DNA of 64,000 nt from an uncultured bacterium (GCA_900549415.1 URNX01000016.1:1-64000), one strand, 5' to 3'; shown: positions 1 through 9,610, numbered from the stretch's first letter. Program-made: numbers and translations. The notes: a model not told the origin generated them from the letters alone.

Positions 1-30
1 CATAAGATAGATGATTTGAGCATGAAAAGC

Positions 31-76
31 AAAAAGGAGCTGTCGCTTCCTCTTAATGAGGTTTTGCAACAGCCCC
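31..76 (-). terminator. Intrinsic terminator of the initiator tRNA gene
   Basis: Read on the minus strand just past the tRNA 3' end, an 11-bp stem (GGGGCTGTTGC pairing with GCGACAGCTCC, two G-T wobbles) is followed by a run of five T. The long loop holds a second small CCTC/GAGG hairpin. This fits a Rho-independent terminator for a monocistronic tRNA unit. Confidence 0.85.
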
Positions 77-86
77 TGGAATTTTT

Positions 87-161
87 TGGTAGCGGGGGTA
101 GGAATTGAACCTACGACCTTCAGGTTATGAGCCTGACAAGCTACCACTGCTCTACCCCGCA
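87..161 (-). tRNA. Initiator tRNA-fMet (CAT), CCA encoded
   Basis: The minus strand folds into a complete 75-nt cloverleaf with anticodon CAT and an encoded 3' CCA. Positions 1 and 72 are both T and cannot pair, and the D stem has an A11-T24 pair; both mark initiator rather than elongator tRNA-Met. The anticodon stem has only two of the three G-C pairs usual in initiators (A29-T41 replaces G-C). It is a single-gene unit with its own promoter and terminator. Confidence 0.93.
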
Positions 162-191
162 ATAATAAACACTTCTTTCAAAGTATGCAGT

Positions 192-219
192 AATATAGCA
201 TCATCCGGACGTTTGTCAA
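192..219 (-). promoter_or_regulatory. Sigma-70-type promoter of the initiator tRNA
   Basis: On the minus strand TTGACA (219-214) and TATATT (197-192) are separated by 16 bp and lie about 30 bp upstream of the mature tRNA 5' end. The near-consensus boxes suit a highly expressed stable RNA. Confidence 0.8.
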
Positions 220-247
220 GCAGGAATTGCAAAAATACTGCAATTTT

Positions 248-2950
248 TTACTCCATCTTCAGCAGATTGTTCAGAAGATGCGCGGCGACAGGCTCAATCT
301 GCCAGAGCGAACCAAGTAAAAGCGAAGAGGCAATGACCCGTCCCGCGCCGAACGGACGCTCCAGGGCGATGATGCTGTAACCAGAATCCCGGAATTCGTA
401 TTCAACCGGCATAAGCTCGTTTTCCTCAAGTCCGTTTCCGATGCGCGAAAGAATCACGTCGCGGGAATCGTCGCCGCCGCGAATCAGGTAACTGTGTGCA
501 GTGAACGTCTCCGGATTCCACCACGAAAGATCAGATTCGCTTACACCATCGAAGAACGGATGCCCCGCAACGGCGAGATCCGCACGGTCGGCGTGTTTGA
601 CGAGATTCATCGCCCAGCGGGACCACTGCGGCTGGCACGCCTTCACGGTTCCAATTCCTGTGTCAAAAATGTTGTCCGCCCCCTGCGTGCCGGGATTCTG
701 TTCGAGAACAACGGCGTGTCCGCCGCGCCGCAGCCATTCGCCAACCGCGGGAGCCGCGCGGCGGGCGTCGGCGCCGAGCGCATAGGGTCCGGCAAACAGA
801 CAGGTCGCAGCCGGGTCGTAGTTCACGATTTTTGCCGGATCGTCGATGCGTTCGCCGGAGATTGAGGCGAGGCGGTTGTCCGGGTCATAAACGATGCGGC
901 GGCGTTTGGATTCGGCAAAGGTCACTGCCGGATAGATTCGCACGGCGAGCGTGTTTTCCGCAACGGTTTTACCGTCCGCGGAGACTTCCTGTTTAAGAGT
1001 GTGCGGTCCGTTGGCAAAGGGAAGCGGAAGTTCGAGCTCTTCGGCGAAGCTTTCATGATAGCGGATGGTGCATGTCCGCTCCGCAAGGACCGCCCCTTCG
1101 CAGGAGATCCGGATGCTGAACGCGCATGTTTCCGGCAGATGAATATTTTCATGATAGACCCGGAGGGTCGCTTTGAGCGTGTTTCCTGCGAAAACGTGGC
1201 GGCTGAAACATTCGAGCTGGACGTGGACGGGGCCGAGCACCTGACGGTAGGTGTCCCAGATCATCTTCGGCACAAGCGCGTCCTTTCCCTTGCCGAACGG
1301 TTTGCGGAACCAGGTGTACTGACCAAACGGAATATAGCCGGAAAAAGAGCTTTCGGGGTTGCGCAGCCGCCACATTGCCTCGCTGTATTCCTTGAGGAGA
1401 AAGGACTGGTACTCCTGCGCCTGACGCGCGAGATCGGTGATTTTCCCGAACCGGAGGGCGACGATCTTCTGCTGGCGGACATCGGAGTGTTTGCAGAAGA
1501 ATTCGCCTTTGTCGTTGGTGTAGCCCGCGATGCTTTCGGTCGAAATGCAGGGTTGGAAGAGCATGTCGTTTTTGCGTGTGTATTCGCCGAAATGACGGAG
1601 ATCGCGGATGTTTTCGGTGTACCAGCCGCCGTACTGATGAACGTCGTCGATGTCGCCGACGCTCTGCCGGGTGAGGTTTGCGCCGTCACCGTTGGAGTTG
1701 GAGATAACGGGGCGTTCGTCGAGCTTGCGGACCTCGCCGATCCAGCGGTCGAGAATCTTGAAGAGGGGTTTCATAAGCCCGCGGTCGCGTTCGCAGGCGA
1801 CGATGAGTTCATTGCCCATGCTCCAGATCGCAACGGAGGGATGGCGGCGGTACTCTTTGACGATGGAGAGAATTTCCGGGAGCTCGTTGTTTTCAAACTC
1901 TTTGGAGCCGAAGGAGTAGCAGGCGTAAGAGCCGTGAATCGGCATTTCGAGAATCACCATGATTCCCTGCCGGTCGCACTCGTCGAGCCAGGCGTGCGCG
2001 GGCGGCTCGGTGTGGAAGCGGCTGATTTCAACACCCTGTGCGCGGTATGCGGAAACGTACTGTTCAATGTATTCGCGGTCGTAGTGCACATTGCAGTGCG
2101 CGAACCCGTTCTGCCCGCGCAGAAAGTAGGGTTTGTCATTCAGACGGAATCCGCTGTCGCGGACTTCAAGGCGCATGAGCATAACCGGCTGGACGATGGT
2201 CTGGACAACTCCGCCGGCGGCGTCCAGCAGCTCGGTCTTCCACTGATAGAGATGCGGATGAAGCGGCCATGAAAGAACCGGATTTTCCGGTTCCAGACGG
2301 AGCGTTTTCCGCGCGGCGGGAACGGTTGCGGAAACGGAGGAGGCGTCATCGGAAAGCGTGCAGCGGATGGAGAAGTTTTCCGCGGTTCCGTTGAGTTCGA
2401 AATCTGCATAAAACGCGGTTCCGGAGGGACGGACTTCGGGTGTCGCGAGCCAGGTGGAGGGACGGCGCACACGCCAGACGTCACGCCAGATTCCGCCCGC
2501 TTTCAGGCTTGAGCCTTTGGCGACGGGCCAGAGCGCGTAACGCGGACTCTGCGCAAAATCGGGATCCTGCCCTTCCGCGAGCGGAGCCATGGATTCCTTG
2601 TCGGTCACTTCAATGCGCAATTCGCTTTCCGGAGTGAGAGCGGGAAGCGCGACTTCGAACGCCCGGTGCGCGCCCTTGTTCTCGGCAAGAAGCGTTCCGT
2701 CAAGAAAAACTTTTGCCTGGGCGGAGACTCCTTCGAACTTCAGAACATCACCGCTTCGGAGTTCATCGCCAGCCTTTTTCGTGTAAACGCCTGTCCCGGA
2801 GGGGGCGAGATTCTGATCGGGCTCATAGCTCCAGCCGATCGTGTTCCAGCCATGCGGCAGCTCCACCGCGCTTTTCTCTCCGGAGGGAGAGAGAAACTCC
2901 CAGCCGCTGTTGAACTTCTGAAGTGTGGAATCGTAAAAAAGCTCCTTCAT
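248..2950 (-). CDS. Glycoside hydrolase family 2-type enzyme
   Basis: This 900-aa protein has the GH2 order: an N-terminal sugar-binding jelly roll (about 1-165, with GGIWRDVW), an Ig-like domain, then a TIM barrel. Glu381 in WSMGNEL fits the acid/base and Glu472 in STES the nucleophile. After the barrel come about 300 residues of accessory domains that resemble the C-terminal regions of large GH2 enzymes. There is no signal peptide, so it probably acts in the cytoplasm on imported oligosaccharides; beta-galactosidase or beta-glucuronidase-like activity is possible but cannot be told from sequence alone. The RBS AAGGAG precedes the ATG, and a promoter lies in the 78-bp gap behind the GntR gene, which is the likely local regulator. 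Confidence 0.85.
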   Translation of the reverse strand: MKELFYDSTLQKFNSGWEFLSPSGEKSAVELPHGWNTIGWSYEPDQNLAPSGTGVYTKKAGDELRSGDVLKFEGVSAQAKVFLDGTLLAENKGAHRAFEVALPALTPESELRIEVTDKESMAPLAEGQDPDFAQSPRYALWPVAKGSSLKAGGIWRDVWRVRRPSTWLATPEVRPSGTAFYADFELNGTAENFSIRCTLSDDASSVSATVPAARKTLRLEPENPVLSWPLHPHLYQWKTELLDAAGGVVQTIVQPVMLMRLEVRDSGFRLNDKPYFLRGQNGFAHCNVHYDREYIEQYVSAYRAQGVEISRFHTEPPAHAWLDECDRQGIMVILEMPIHGSYACYSFGSKEFENNELPEILSIVKEYRRHPSVAIWSMGNELIVACERDRGLMKPLFKILDRWIGEVRKLDERPVISNSNGDGANLTRQSVGDIDDVHQYGGWYTENIRDLRHFGEYTRKNDMLFQPCISTESIAGYTNDKGEFFCKHSDVRQQKIVALRFGKITDLARQAQEYQSFLLKEYSEAMWRLRNPESSFSGYIPFGQYTWFRKPFGKGKDALVPKMIWDTYRQVLGPVHVQLECFSRHVFAGNTLKATLRVYHENIHLPETCAFSIRISCEGAVLAERTCTIRYHESFAEELELPLPFANGPHTLKQEVSADGKTVAENTLAVRIYPAVTFAESKRRRIVYDPDNRLASISGERIDDPAKIVNYDPAATCLFAGPYALGADARRAAPAVGEWLRRGGHAVVLEQNPGTQGADNIFDTGIGTVKACQPQWSRWAMNLVKHADRADLAVAGHPFFDGVSESDLSWWNPETFTAHSYLIRGGDDSRDVILSRIGNGLEENELMPVEYEFRDSGYSIIALERPFGAGRVIASSLLLGSLWQIEPVAAHLLNNLLKME

Positions 2951-2994
2951 GGCCGCTCCTTATCTTTTGGTTTCTAAAAAATGCCAGCAAGGAT

Positions 2995-3022
2995 ACATTA
3001 CACCGAAAACGGGAAATTGCAA
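2995..3022 (-). promoter_or_regulatory. Putative promoter of the GH2 gene
   Basis: Minus-strand TTGCAA (3022-3017) and TAATGT (3000-2995) are separated by 16 bp in the short gap between the GntR stop codon and the GH2 start. It would let GH2 be expressed separately from the upstream bat-gntR transcript. Confidence 0.5.
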
Positions 3023-3028
3023 GCAGAA

Positions 3029-3961
3029 TCAGCGGACGGCGGCGGTTAATTTCCGGACGGCGCGTTCAACAAGGTCGCGTGTATAGAGATCAATCTTCTC
3101 CGCGACGGGATAGTCGGAAGGACCGGGGATGCTGTCGGTGAGAACAGGACCGTTCCAGCCGGATTTGCGGATTGACTCCGCGAGCATCGGAAGCTCCGAG
3201 CTGAAGGTGAAAATTCCTTCCGGCGCACTGTTGCGGAACAGGGCGTCGAAGTGTTCGGGAGAACATTGCGGGAGCGGGACCTCGCGTTCCGGCGTGTCGG
3301 GAAAGAGCGAAAACCAGCCTTTGCGGAATCCGAGACGGCGGTGTCCGCGGCTGGAGCCGATCAGATGCGGCTGGAGTCCGCGCGACTGGAACCAGAGTGC
3401 GGCCCGCCGTCCGGCGGCGGCGTAATCGAAGCAGACGGAATCCGGATCCGCCGGATCGTCGCCGAAGAGGATGACAACGGGAATTTTTTCGCGCAGTTTC
3501 CGGATCGACGGCATGACGGATTCCATCGGGTCGAGCCAGAGAATGCCGGAGGCGGAATGGAACAGCAGTTCCTCATCGGGCGGACATCCAGCGTTGAGAG
3601 TGACGGGACTCAGGCGGAACGGCAGAGCCTTGAAGGCGTCGAACAGCCACGCGTGAATTTCAAAGAGCGCATTGTCAAGAAAGATGTAGCGTCCGTCGCC
3701 GGCGAGCAGCAGAAGTTTCGGGAAGCGGCTGCTGCTGGGAATTTCACAGTCCGGCGCAATGAAAAGTCCATGCCGCGCCCGCGCCTCAAGGAACCCGTCG
3801 TGGCGCAGATCATCGAGCGCCATGCGCACAACCGTGCGGCTGACCTGAAAACGCGCACAGAGTTCGCGCTCCGTCGGCAGAGGTTTGGAACGGTTCTGCC
3901 GGGAAAAAACCATTTCGATGACATACTGGCGGATCAGCATGTAGGCGGGCAGGTTTGACAT
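3029..3961 (-). CDS. GntR-type transcriptional regulator with LacI-like effector domain
   Basis: This 310-aa regulator has an N-terminal winged helix (about 1-75; PTERELCARFQVSRTVVRMAL is the recognition region) and a C-terminal periplasmic-binding-protein-like domain of the LacI/GalR kind. An open frame extends upstream to 4105 but lies inside the preceding batDE gene; the ATG at 3961 has the RBS GAGAAGGGG and sits 13 bp beyond the batDE stop codon, so I use it. Its neighbour on the same strand is the GH2 gene, so it probably senses a sugar linked to that enzyme. The ligand is unknown. Confidence 0.82.
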   Translation of the reverse strand: MSNLPAYMLIRQYVIEMVFSRQNRSKPLPTERELCARFQVSRTVVRMALDDLRHDGFLEARARHGLFIAPDCEIPSSSRFPKLLLLAGDGRYIFLDNALFEIHAWLFDAFKALPFRLSPVTLNAGCPPDEELLFHSASGILWLDPMESVMPSIRKLREKIPVVILFGDDPADPDSVCFDYAAAGRRAALWFQSRGLQPHLIGSSRGHRRLGFRKGWFSLFPDTPEREVPLPQCSPEHFDALFRNSAPEGIFTFSSELPMLAESIRKSGWNGPVLTDSIPGPSDYPVAEKIDLYTRDLVERAVRKLTAAVR

Positions 3962-3974
3962 GGCGCACCCCTTC

Positions 3975-6509
3975 TCAGAAATCCCAGAGACGGCGGATGT
4001 TCTCCTTCCGGATCCAGCCTTCGGCGGCGCCGGAGCGGATGCGCGCCCAGTCCTGGCGGGTCTCCACGATATCCACTTCCTCTCCGGGCTGAAGAGCGAC
4101 GTCATTGAGCCGCGGCGACTTGTCGGACGGCAGGGCGTGAAGCGGAGCGTTGCGCGTCAGGAGAACGGCGGTGTCCGAGTCGTACGACGTCAGATTCTGC
4201 GCGATCACCGCAGCGAACGAAACCGCCGCTGTCAGCACGCCGATTGCGAGCAGAGTTCCCCACGCCGGAGCTTTCATGAGACGGCGCAGTCCGAGCGCGA
4301 CGAACAGCAAGGCCGCGCCCGCCATGACCAGAAACATCCATTCGTCCGGGCGGAGCGAGTCACGAAGATACGGCAGAACCTCCGCCGGACTCTCCAGTGT
4401 GTGACGCTCCGGGAGCGCAAGTTTGCGGCGTGTCAGATTCAGATTTTCCAGAACGTCCGAATCGCGCGGCGCAAGACGCAGGGCGCTTTCGTAATATGCC
4501 AGCGCGGGCGCATATCCGCCCTGCTGATAGAGACAGTTGCCGATGTTGTAGAAGAGCTCCGCCGAGGGAGCTGTGGAGCGCATCAGAGATTTGTAATATG
4601 CCTCCGCCTCTGCAAAATGCCCCTCGTCGTAAGCGGTCATTGCGGCTTCGGGCGTTGTGATCTTCTGCGGCACCGGTGCGGCGGAAACGGTGAATGCGCC
4701 GAACATCAGGAGCACGCAGACGAGTTTTGAAAGCTTGCGCAGAAGAGTCGTTTTGAACTCGGCGGTGAGCGAGGCGTTTCCGCCGGACCACGAGGAGTCG
4801 GAGAGCGTGCGGAGGATGGAAGCGAGTTCCCTGTCCTCCTGTTCCGCGATGTCCGCGCTTTCGCCGAGGCTGGATCCGGGCGGAAGGTTGAGCGCATCGT
4901 TGACATACGCCGCGATTTCCGCATCGAGTTCCGGAATCCGGTCGGGCGGAAGGGCGTTCAGGCGGTTCATGAGACTGCTCTTGCGTCCGGCGGCGTCTCT
5001 GCGGCGGCGGAGTCCGGGATCGTTTTCACGCGCTTTGCGGCGCAGATTCCAGAGTTCAACGCCGATCCAGAAGGCGAGAGCAAGCAGAAGCAGAATTCCC
5101 CCCGGAAGCAGCGCATTGCGCCACAGCGGGACGGGAATTTCGGTGAACGGAGCGCGTTTCAGATAGAGCACTCCAGCCGGAGCGCGTTTTTCCTGCGGCG
5201 CGACGGGTTCTGCGGCAGGTTCGGCGGCGTCTATGACGCGCGGTCCGCCGGTGCCGTTGAAGACCGCGGCGGAGGGCGTCACCTTCACCGCGTGTGCGGA
5301 AACCGCTTCCACATACTTGCCGTCCGACGGATCGAAGGTGCTGAATTTCAGGCGGATTTCCTCCGTTCCCTCGCGGGTCGGAATGAGAATGTATTTGATG
5401 CGCGCGGTTCCGGATGCGGGGGTCTTTTCGATTTCCGGCGAATAGATGCGGAAGCCGGGGAGTTCGAGCGCGGGAGCTTTGAGCGTTTCCAGCGCGCCGT
5501 CTCCCCGCAGATTCACGGAAAGGGTCAGAGCTTCACCGACTTTTCCTTCTGCGGAGGAGAGCGATGTTTCAACGTTCCACTTGCCGACGAGTCCGAGGAA
5601 CTGCGCGTTTCCGGTGCGCGGCGGCAGGGCTTTGATTTCGAGCGGCGGCAGAGCGGCGCGGAGCGTGTGGCGGACTGTTCGCGAGCCTCCGAAGAACGGG
5701 TCGTCGAAGAAATCGTCGAACGGTGATGCGCTTCTCCGGCGATTCTGCGTTTCGATACCGACAACGGTCTCCGCCGTCAGGGTCAGATGCCCGAACGAGA
5801 TCGGCCGGATCGCGGTTTTGAACAGGAACACATTGAATGCGCGCCCGTCGATCTCCGTGGTTCCCCGCTGCAGAGGTTCGAATTTAGGATTGTCGGGATT
5901 CAGCGTGCGGAAATCGTGAAACAGAATCTGCGATTTCGCGTCCGCCGCGATTTCGGGCCACGAGAGCTGACAGCGCAGGTTCCGCGCCTGGTAAATCTTC
6001 ACTTCGACGGGGATTTCCTCGCCCATATAGAAGGTGCGAGCTCCGTCCGGAACGGATATTTCGGAGAAGAGCAGTTTGTCCAAAGTCACCTCTTCCGCCT
6101 CGGTTTCTCCGCCGGCAGTCCGCCGCGACGATGTAATGCGCGGCTCAGTGACTTTGAACGAAACGGGTTTTGTCGTATGCGTCTCCTTCCCTGCACGGAC
6201 TTTCAGTGCGGGAATGGTGTAATCGCCCGGCTTCTCCGCAACGAAGGTGTAGACGGCTGTCGCGACGTAGGAGGTGCGGCCGTTGATGTTCTGCATCCTC
6301 TGGCTGCTGGACTGAGCGATCCAGCGGAGCCCGGGGATCTGCGGCAGTTCCGCCCGGGGCATGGAGCTTCCCGCGTTTGTGATTGTAAATTCCGCGGGAA
6401 GTCCGGAGTAGACCGTTCCGGAGGTTATCTGTGCGGTGATTTCCGCCGCCCATGCGGAGACGCCCGCAAGAAGAGCGAGCGCAACCGTGAATATTTTTTT
6501 CCGTATCAT
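3975..6509 (-). CDS. BatD-BatE fusion protein (TPR and SH3-like domains)
   Basis: Residues 1-20 form a signal peptide. About 20-460 match BatD: repeated beta-sandwich segments with a conserved tyrosine-rich core. A transmembrane helix lies at about 470-490. A second hydrophobic stretch at about 590-612 looks like a leftover signal peptide. Then come TPR repeats (NIGNCLYQQGGYAPALAYYE), two transmembrane helices and a C-terminal bacterial SH3 domain, which together correspond to BatE. Bat proteins are membrane-associated and linked to oxygen or stress tolerance in Bacteroides and Leptospira; their mechanism is unsettled. It lies 15 bp downstream of the BatB-BatC fusion and is surely co-transcribed with it. 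Confidence 0.82.
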   Translation of the reverse strand: MIRKKIFTVALALLAGVSAWAAEITAQITSGTVYSGLPAEFTITNAGSSMPRAELPQIPGLRWIAQSSSQRMQNINGRTSYVATAVYTFVAEKPGDYTIPALKVRAGKETHTTKPVSFKVTEPRITSSRRTAGGETEAEEVTLDKLLFSEISVPDGARTFYMGEEIPVEVKIYQARNLRCQLSWPEIAADAKSQILFHDFRTLNPDNPKFEPLQRGTTEIDGRAFNVFLFKTAIRPISFGHLTLTAETVVGIETQNRRRSASPFDDFFDDPFFGGSRTVRHTLRAALPPLEIKALPPRTGNAQFLGLVGKWNVETSLSSAEGKVGEALTLSVNLRGDGALETLKAPALELPGFRIYSPEIEKTPASGTARIKYILIPTREGTEEIRLKFSTFDPSDGKYVEAVSAHAVKVTPSAAVFNGTGGPRVIDAAEPAAEPVAPQEKRAPAGVLYLKRAPFTEIPVPLWRNALLPGGILLLLALAFWIGVELWNLRRKARENDPGLRRRRDAAGRKSSLMNRLNALPPDRIPELDAEIAAYVNDALNLPPGSSLGESADIAEQEDRELASILRTLSDSSWSGGNASLTAEFKTTLLRKLSKLVCVLLMFGAFTVSAAPVPQKITTPEAAMTAYDEGHFAEAEAYYKSLMRSTAPSAELFYNIGNCLYQQGGYAPALAYYESALRLAPRDSDVLENLNLTRRKLALPERHTLESPAEVLPYLRDSLRPDEWMFLVMAGAALLFVALGLRRLMKAPAWGTLLAIGVLTAAVSFAAVIAQNLTSYDSDTAVLLTRNAPLHALPSDKSPRLNDVALQPGEEVDIVETRQDWARIRSGAAEGWIRKENIRRLWDF

Positions 6510-6524
6510 GATGAATTCTCCTTA

Positions 6525-8684
6525 TTACCAGTCTTTTGCGGGCGCGGCGTTTTTGTAGCGCTGTTTCTGGAACGCTTTGATGGCGTCGCGCAGATCCTTT
6601 TCATCCTTCGCCATATCTTCGAGGACGGAAGCCGCCTGGTTCTTGTCGATATCGCCCTCTTCGGGCTTTTTTTCTGCAGGCTGTGCCTGGGGCTGTTCGA
6701 TTTTCCGGTCATCCTTCTGCCCGTCTTTGCCGTCCTTTCCGGACTGCGGTTCAGGCTTCTGATCCTTGCCGGCTCCGTCTTTTCTGCCCTGCTCTCCCTG
6801 CTGCTTATCCTGTTTATCCTTTCCGGACTGTTCGCCGCCGAGCGCATCAAGCGCCTTTTTCAGGTGTTCCTCCGCAGATTCGCCTTTGCCCTGTTTCTGT
6901 TCCTGCTGAGCCTTTTCAAGCTCCTTTTTCGCCTGTTCGGCAGACTTTGCAAGATTCTGCTGGCCCATCTCCTGCGCTTTCTTCTGCAGATCTTCCGCAG
7001 ATTTCTTCGCCTGATCCGTCATCTGCTGCGCAGACTGCTGATTCTGCTTTTGCTGATTCTGCTCCTGCTTGCCCTGCTGACCTTGCTGGTTCTGTTTATC
7101 CTGCTGGGGTTGATTTTGCTGTCCTTGTTGATTCTGCTTATCCTGCTGTTTATCCTGCTTCTGATTTTCTTTTTTCTGCTGATCTTTTGCCTGCTGCGTC
7201 TGCTGCTGAGCCTGCTGCTGCATTTTTTTCAGTTCTTCGATCTTCTTTTTGAGCTCTTCGGCGCGTTTGCGGTCGGCGAGAAGAATCGACTGGTTTTTTG
7301 CAAGCTGATTGCGCTCTGCGGATTCGCGCATGGAATCAAGATACATTCCCTCCGCCTGATTCAGCGTTTTCAGAGAGTTTTCGACTTGTTTCTGCGCTTC
7401 ATCAAGGTTCTGTCCCTGAACCGCCTGAAGTGAAGCGGCTAGTTCGGAGCGCGCTTTCGTGTGCGCAATCACGCCAAGATTCTGCGTGGCGCGTCCGCGG
7501 ATTTCCGCCTGGTCAACCCCGGTCCGGAGAGCGGTTTCATAGGATTCGGACGCCGTCTTCAGATCGTTTTTCTCATGCGCTTCCACGCCCTTGTTGAACG
7601 ATTCCTCGGCTGCGGGCGCCGCTTCTTCGGCTCCGGAGACGGCAAGGCAGAACGCGAACAGCATGCACGCCGCGAGTTTCCGGCGCGCGGGTCGCTCCCC
7701 GACCATGAAACGGAGCAGAAGCAGCACGAATGCCGCGGCAAGCGGATAGCCGAAGCGGTCGATCGGTTTTGTGGTTTTTACGGTCTCGTACTCATGCGGC
7801 GCGAGTGCGCGGATGCGTTTTTCGAGCGCGGCAACACCGGGATCTCCGGCAGTGGAGCGGACGTAGATTCCACCCGTGCGTTTTGCGAGCTCGCCGAGCT
7901 GTTTTTCGTTCAGCGGACTGTTCACAACATTTCCGTTCGCATCGGTCAGAGTCTTGACTCCGCCGCGTCCGTCGGGGACCTGGATGATGGAGGGCTGGGA
8001 AGGATCGCCGATTCCGGCGATGAACAGCGGAATCTTGCGCGCGACAATTTCGTCGACGGCTTTTCCGCTGTTGCCTTCGAGTTCATCGCCGTCGGTGACG
8101 AGAATGACAGCGCGGTGGCTGGTCTCCGCCGCCTTGAACGCCTGGAGCGCCGCGGCGAGCGCCTCCTGGATATTGGTTCCCCCGAGCGGAATGGAATCGG
8201 TCGAGAGTTCGTCGAGCGAGAGTTCAAAACTGGTGCGGTCGGTTGTCAGCGGACACTCCAGGAAGCCTTTCCCCGCAAAAGCGATGAGCCCGAACCGGTC
8301 GCCCGGATTGAGCTTGACAAGCTCCTTCACGAGCCATTTCGCGTGCGCGAGACGCGAGGGCTGAACGTCCTTTGCGAGCATGCTCCGGGAGACGTCGAAG
8401 ACAAAGAGCAGGTCGCGTCCCTGTCCGTTGAGTTCCTGGATCTGTACGCCCCAGGAGGGTCTTGCCGCCGCGACGACGAGACAGAGCACGGCGAGGCAGA
8501 GCAGGACAAAACGGAAAACACGTCTGCCTTTTGACAGCAGGACATAATCCGGATTTTCCGCATTTTTCCCGAGGAACGCCCGCAGAGTCCGTGCGGTTTT
8601 GTGCGCCGCGATAAAGTAGAGAACGAGCATCGCCGGAAGAATCCAAAGCAGATGCCATAGAATTTCAGGTTTTAAAAATCTCAT
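6525..8684 (-). CDS. BatB-BatC fusion: von Willebrand A domain, TPR and Gln/Lys-rich tail
   Basis: Two N-terminal transmembrane helices precede a vWA domain (about 90-295) with an intact MIDAS: DVSRS, the TNIQEAL threonine and VTDGDE. Another transmembrane helix lies near 315. An internal signal-peptide-like segment (about 333-355) is followed by TPR helices (about 365-460) corresponding to BatC. Residues about 484-551 are almost pure Gln, Lys and Asn, and the C-terminus is charged and disordered. The RBS AAGGGG precedes the ATG. Bat loci usually also carry moxR, a DUF58 gene and batA; none is adjacent here. Role inferred from family: inner-membrane metal-dependent adhesion or scaffold complex. 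Confidence 0.83.
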   Translation of the reverse strand: MRFLKPEILWHLLWILPAMLVLYFIAAHKTARTLRAFLGKNAENPDYVLLSKGRRVFRFVLLCLAVLCLVVAAARPSWGVQIQELNGQGRDLLFVFDVSRSMLAKDVQPSRLAHAKWLVKELVKLNPGDRFGLIAFAGKGFLECPLTTDRTSFELSLDELSTDSIPLGGTNIQEALAAALQAFKAAETSHRAVILVTDGDELEGNSGKAVDEIVARKIPLFIAGIGDPSQPSIIQVPDGRGGVKTLTDANGNVVNSPLNEKQLGELAKRTGGIYVRSTAGDPGVAALEKRIRALAPHEYETVKTTKPIDRFGYPLAAAFVLLLLRFMVGERPARRKLAACMLFAFCLAVSGAEEAAPAAEESFNKGVEAHEKNDLKTASESYETALRTGVDQAEIRGRATQNLGVIAHTKARSELAASLQAVQGQNLDEAQKQVENSLKTLNQAEGMYLDSMRESAERNQLAKNQSILLADRKRAEELKKKIEELKKMQQQAQQQTQQAKDQQKKENQKQDKQQDKQNQQGQQNQPQQDKQNQQGQQGKQEQNQQKQNQQSAQQMTDQAKKSAEDLQKKAQEMGQQNLAKSAEQAKKELEKAQQEQKQGKGESAEEHLKKALDALGGEQSGKDKQDKQQGEQGRKDGAGKDQKPEPQSGKDGKDGQKDDRKIEQPQAQPAEKKPEEGDIDKNQAASVLEDMAKDEKDLRDAIKAFQKQRYKNAAPAKDW

Positions 8685-8756
8685 GGAATTCCCCTTTCAT
8701 AATTTTATAACTAATAGACCCGGTGGATGGGGAAATGTTCAAAATAAAATAAACGG

Positions 8757-8782
8757 GCGGTTCCCGGGAAAAGGGAACCGCC
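8757..8782 (-). terminator. Terminator after the ABC ATPase gene
   Basis: A 10-bp perfect stem (GGCGGTTCCC with GGGAACCGCC) is followed on the minus strand by a T-rich tract (8740-8755). It ends the pheA-ATPase transcript and isolates it from the bat operon. Confidence 0.8.
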
Positions 8783-8794
8783 TGCTGCATCCGG

Positions 8795-9598
8795 TCAGCG
8801 GAGAACCGGCCAGATCCGTCCGTTGGAGGATTCTTCCAGCTTCAGCGGCATTCCGAAAGTTGCGGAGAGATTCTCCTCGGTCAGAATTTCGCCGCGGTGT
8901 CCCTGCTTGTAGATCTGCCCGTCCTTCAGAATCATGCCCATGTCGAAGTTTTTTGTTATTTCTTCGATGCGCTGGGTGATGAAGACCATGGTCGGGGCGT
9001 CGGGGCTGTTCGCGAGATCGTCGATCGCCTTCAGCAGAATTTCCCGGCTGGTGAGGTCGAGGAACACGCAGGTTTCATCGAGAATCACGAGTTCGGGACG
9101 GGCGATGAGCGCACGGGCGATGAGCGCTTTGACCTGTTCGCCGGAAGAGAGACGGTCGAAGTAACGGTCGGCGATTGCGCCGCCTTCGATCATTTCGAGA
9201 GCGGCGCGGGCGCGGTCAAGCTCCTCCGGTTCTGCGTCGCGGAAGAAGCCGACGGTCGAGTCGAGTCCGGAGAGCACTACTTCAAGCGCGGTCCAGCGGC
9301 GGTACGTGCTGTCCGCCGCCCAGGTGTTGAGGAAGGGGCTTGCCCAGGCGACTTTTTTGCGGATTTCGTAGATGTCGCATGAGCCGTATCTGCTTCCGAG
9401 AACGGAGACGGAGGCTCCGTAGAGAGGCCAGACAAGCCCGAGCATGAGTTTTACGAGCGTGGTTTTGCCGGCGCCGTTGGGACCGAGGACGAACCAGCGT
9501 TCGCCGCGTTTGATTTTCCAGGAGAAATCATGAAGCGCTTCGTAACCTTCGAGTTTCACGGTTGCGTTTTTGATTTCGATTGCGTATTCTTCCTGCAT
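8795..9598 (-). CDS. ABC-type ATPase (ModF/YlmA-like), no permease nearby
   Basis: This 267-aa single nucleotide-binding domain has Walker A GPNGAGKT, signature LSSGEQ and Walker B LVILDE. The residue after the Walker B Glu is Thr, so the usual LDEP is LDET. It resembles stand-alone ATPases such as half-ModF or YlmA, which have no clear transport partner. It starts 12 bp after pheA, has the RBS GGAGATG and is followed by a strong terminator, so it forms a two-gene unit with pheA. The function is not known. Confidence 0.75.
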   Translation of the reverse strand: MQEEYAIEIKNATVKLEGYEALHDFSWKIKRGERWFVLGPNGAGKTTLVKLMLGLVWPLYGASVSVLGSRYGSCDIYEIRKKVAWASPFLNTWAADSTYRRWTALEVVLSGLDSTVGFFRDAEPEELDRARAALEMIEGGAIADRYFDRLSSGEQVKALIARALIARPELVILDETCVFLDLTSREILLKAIDDLANSPDAPTMVFITQRIEEITKNFDMGMILKDGQIYKQGHRGEILTEENLSATFGMPLKLEESSNGRIWPVLR

Positions 9599-9610
9599 TT
9601 CAACATCTCC

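Noticed and set aside
1001..2272. 423-codon open frame on the plus strand inside the GH2 gene
   Set aside because: It is antisense to a gene with clear GH2 motifs, has no RBS or domain, and its composition is a mirror of GC-rich codon bias.
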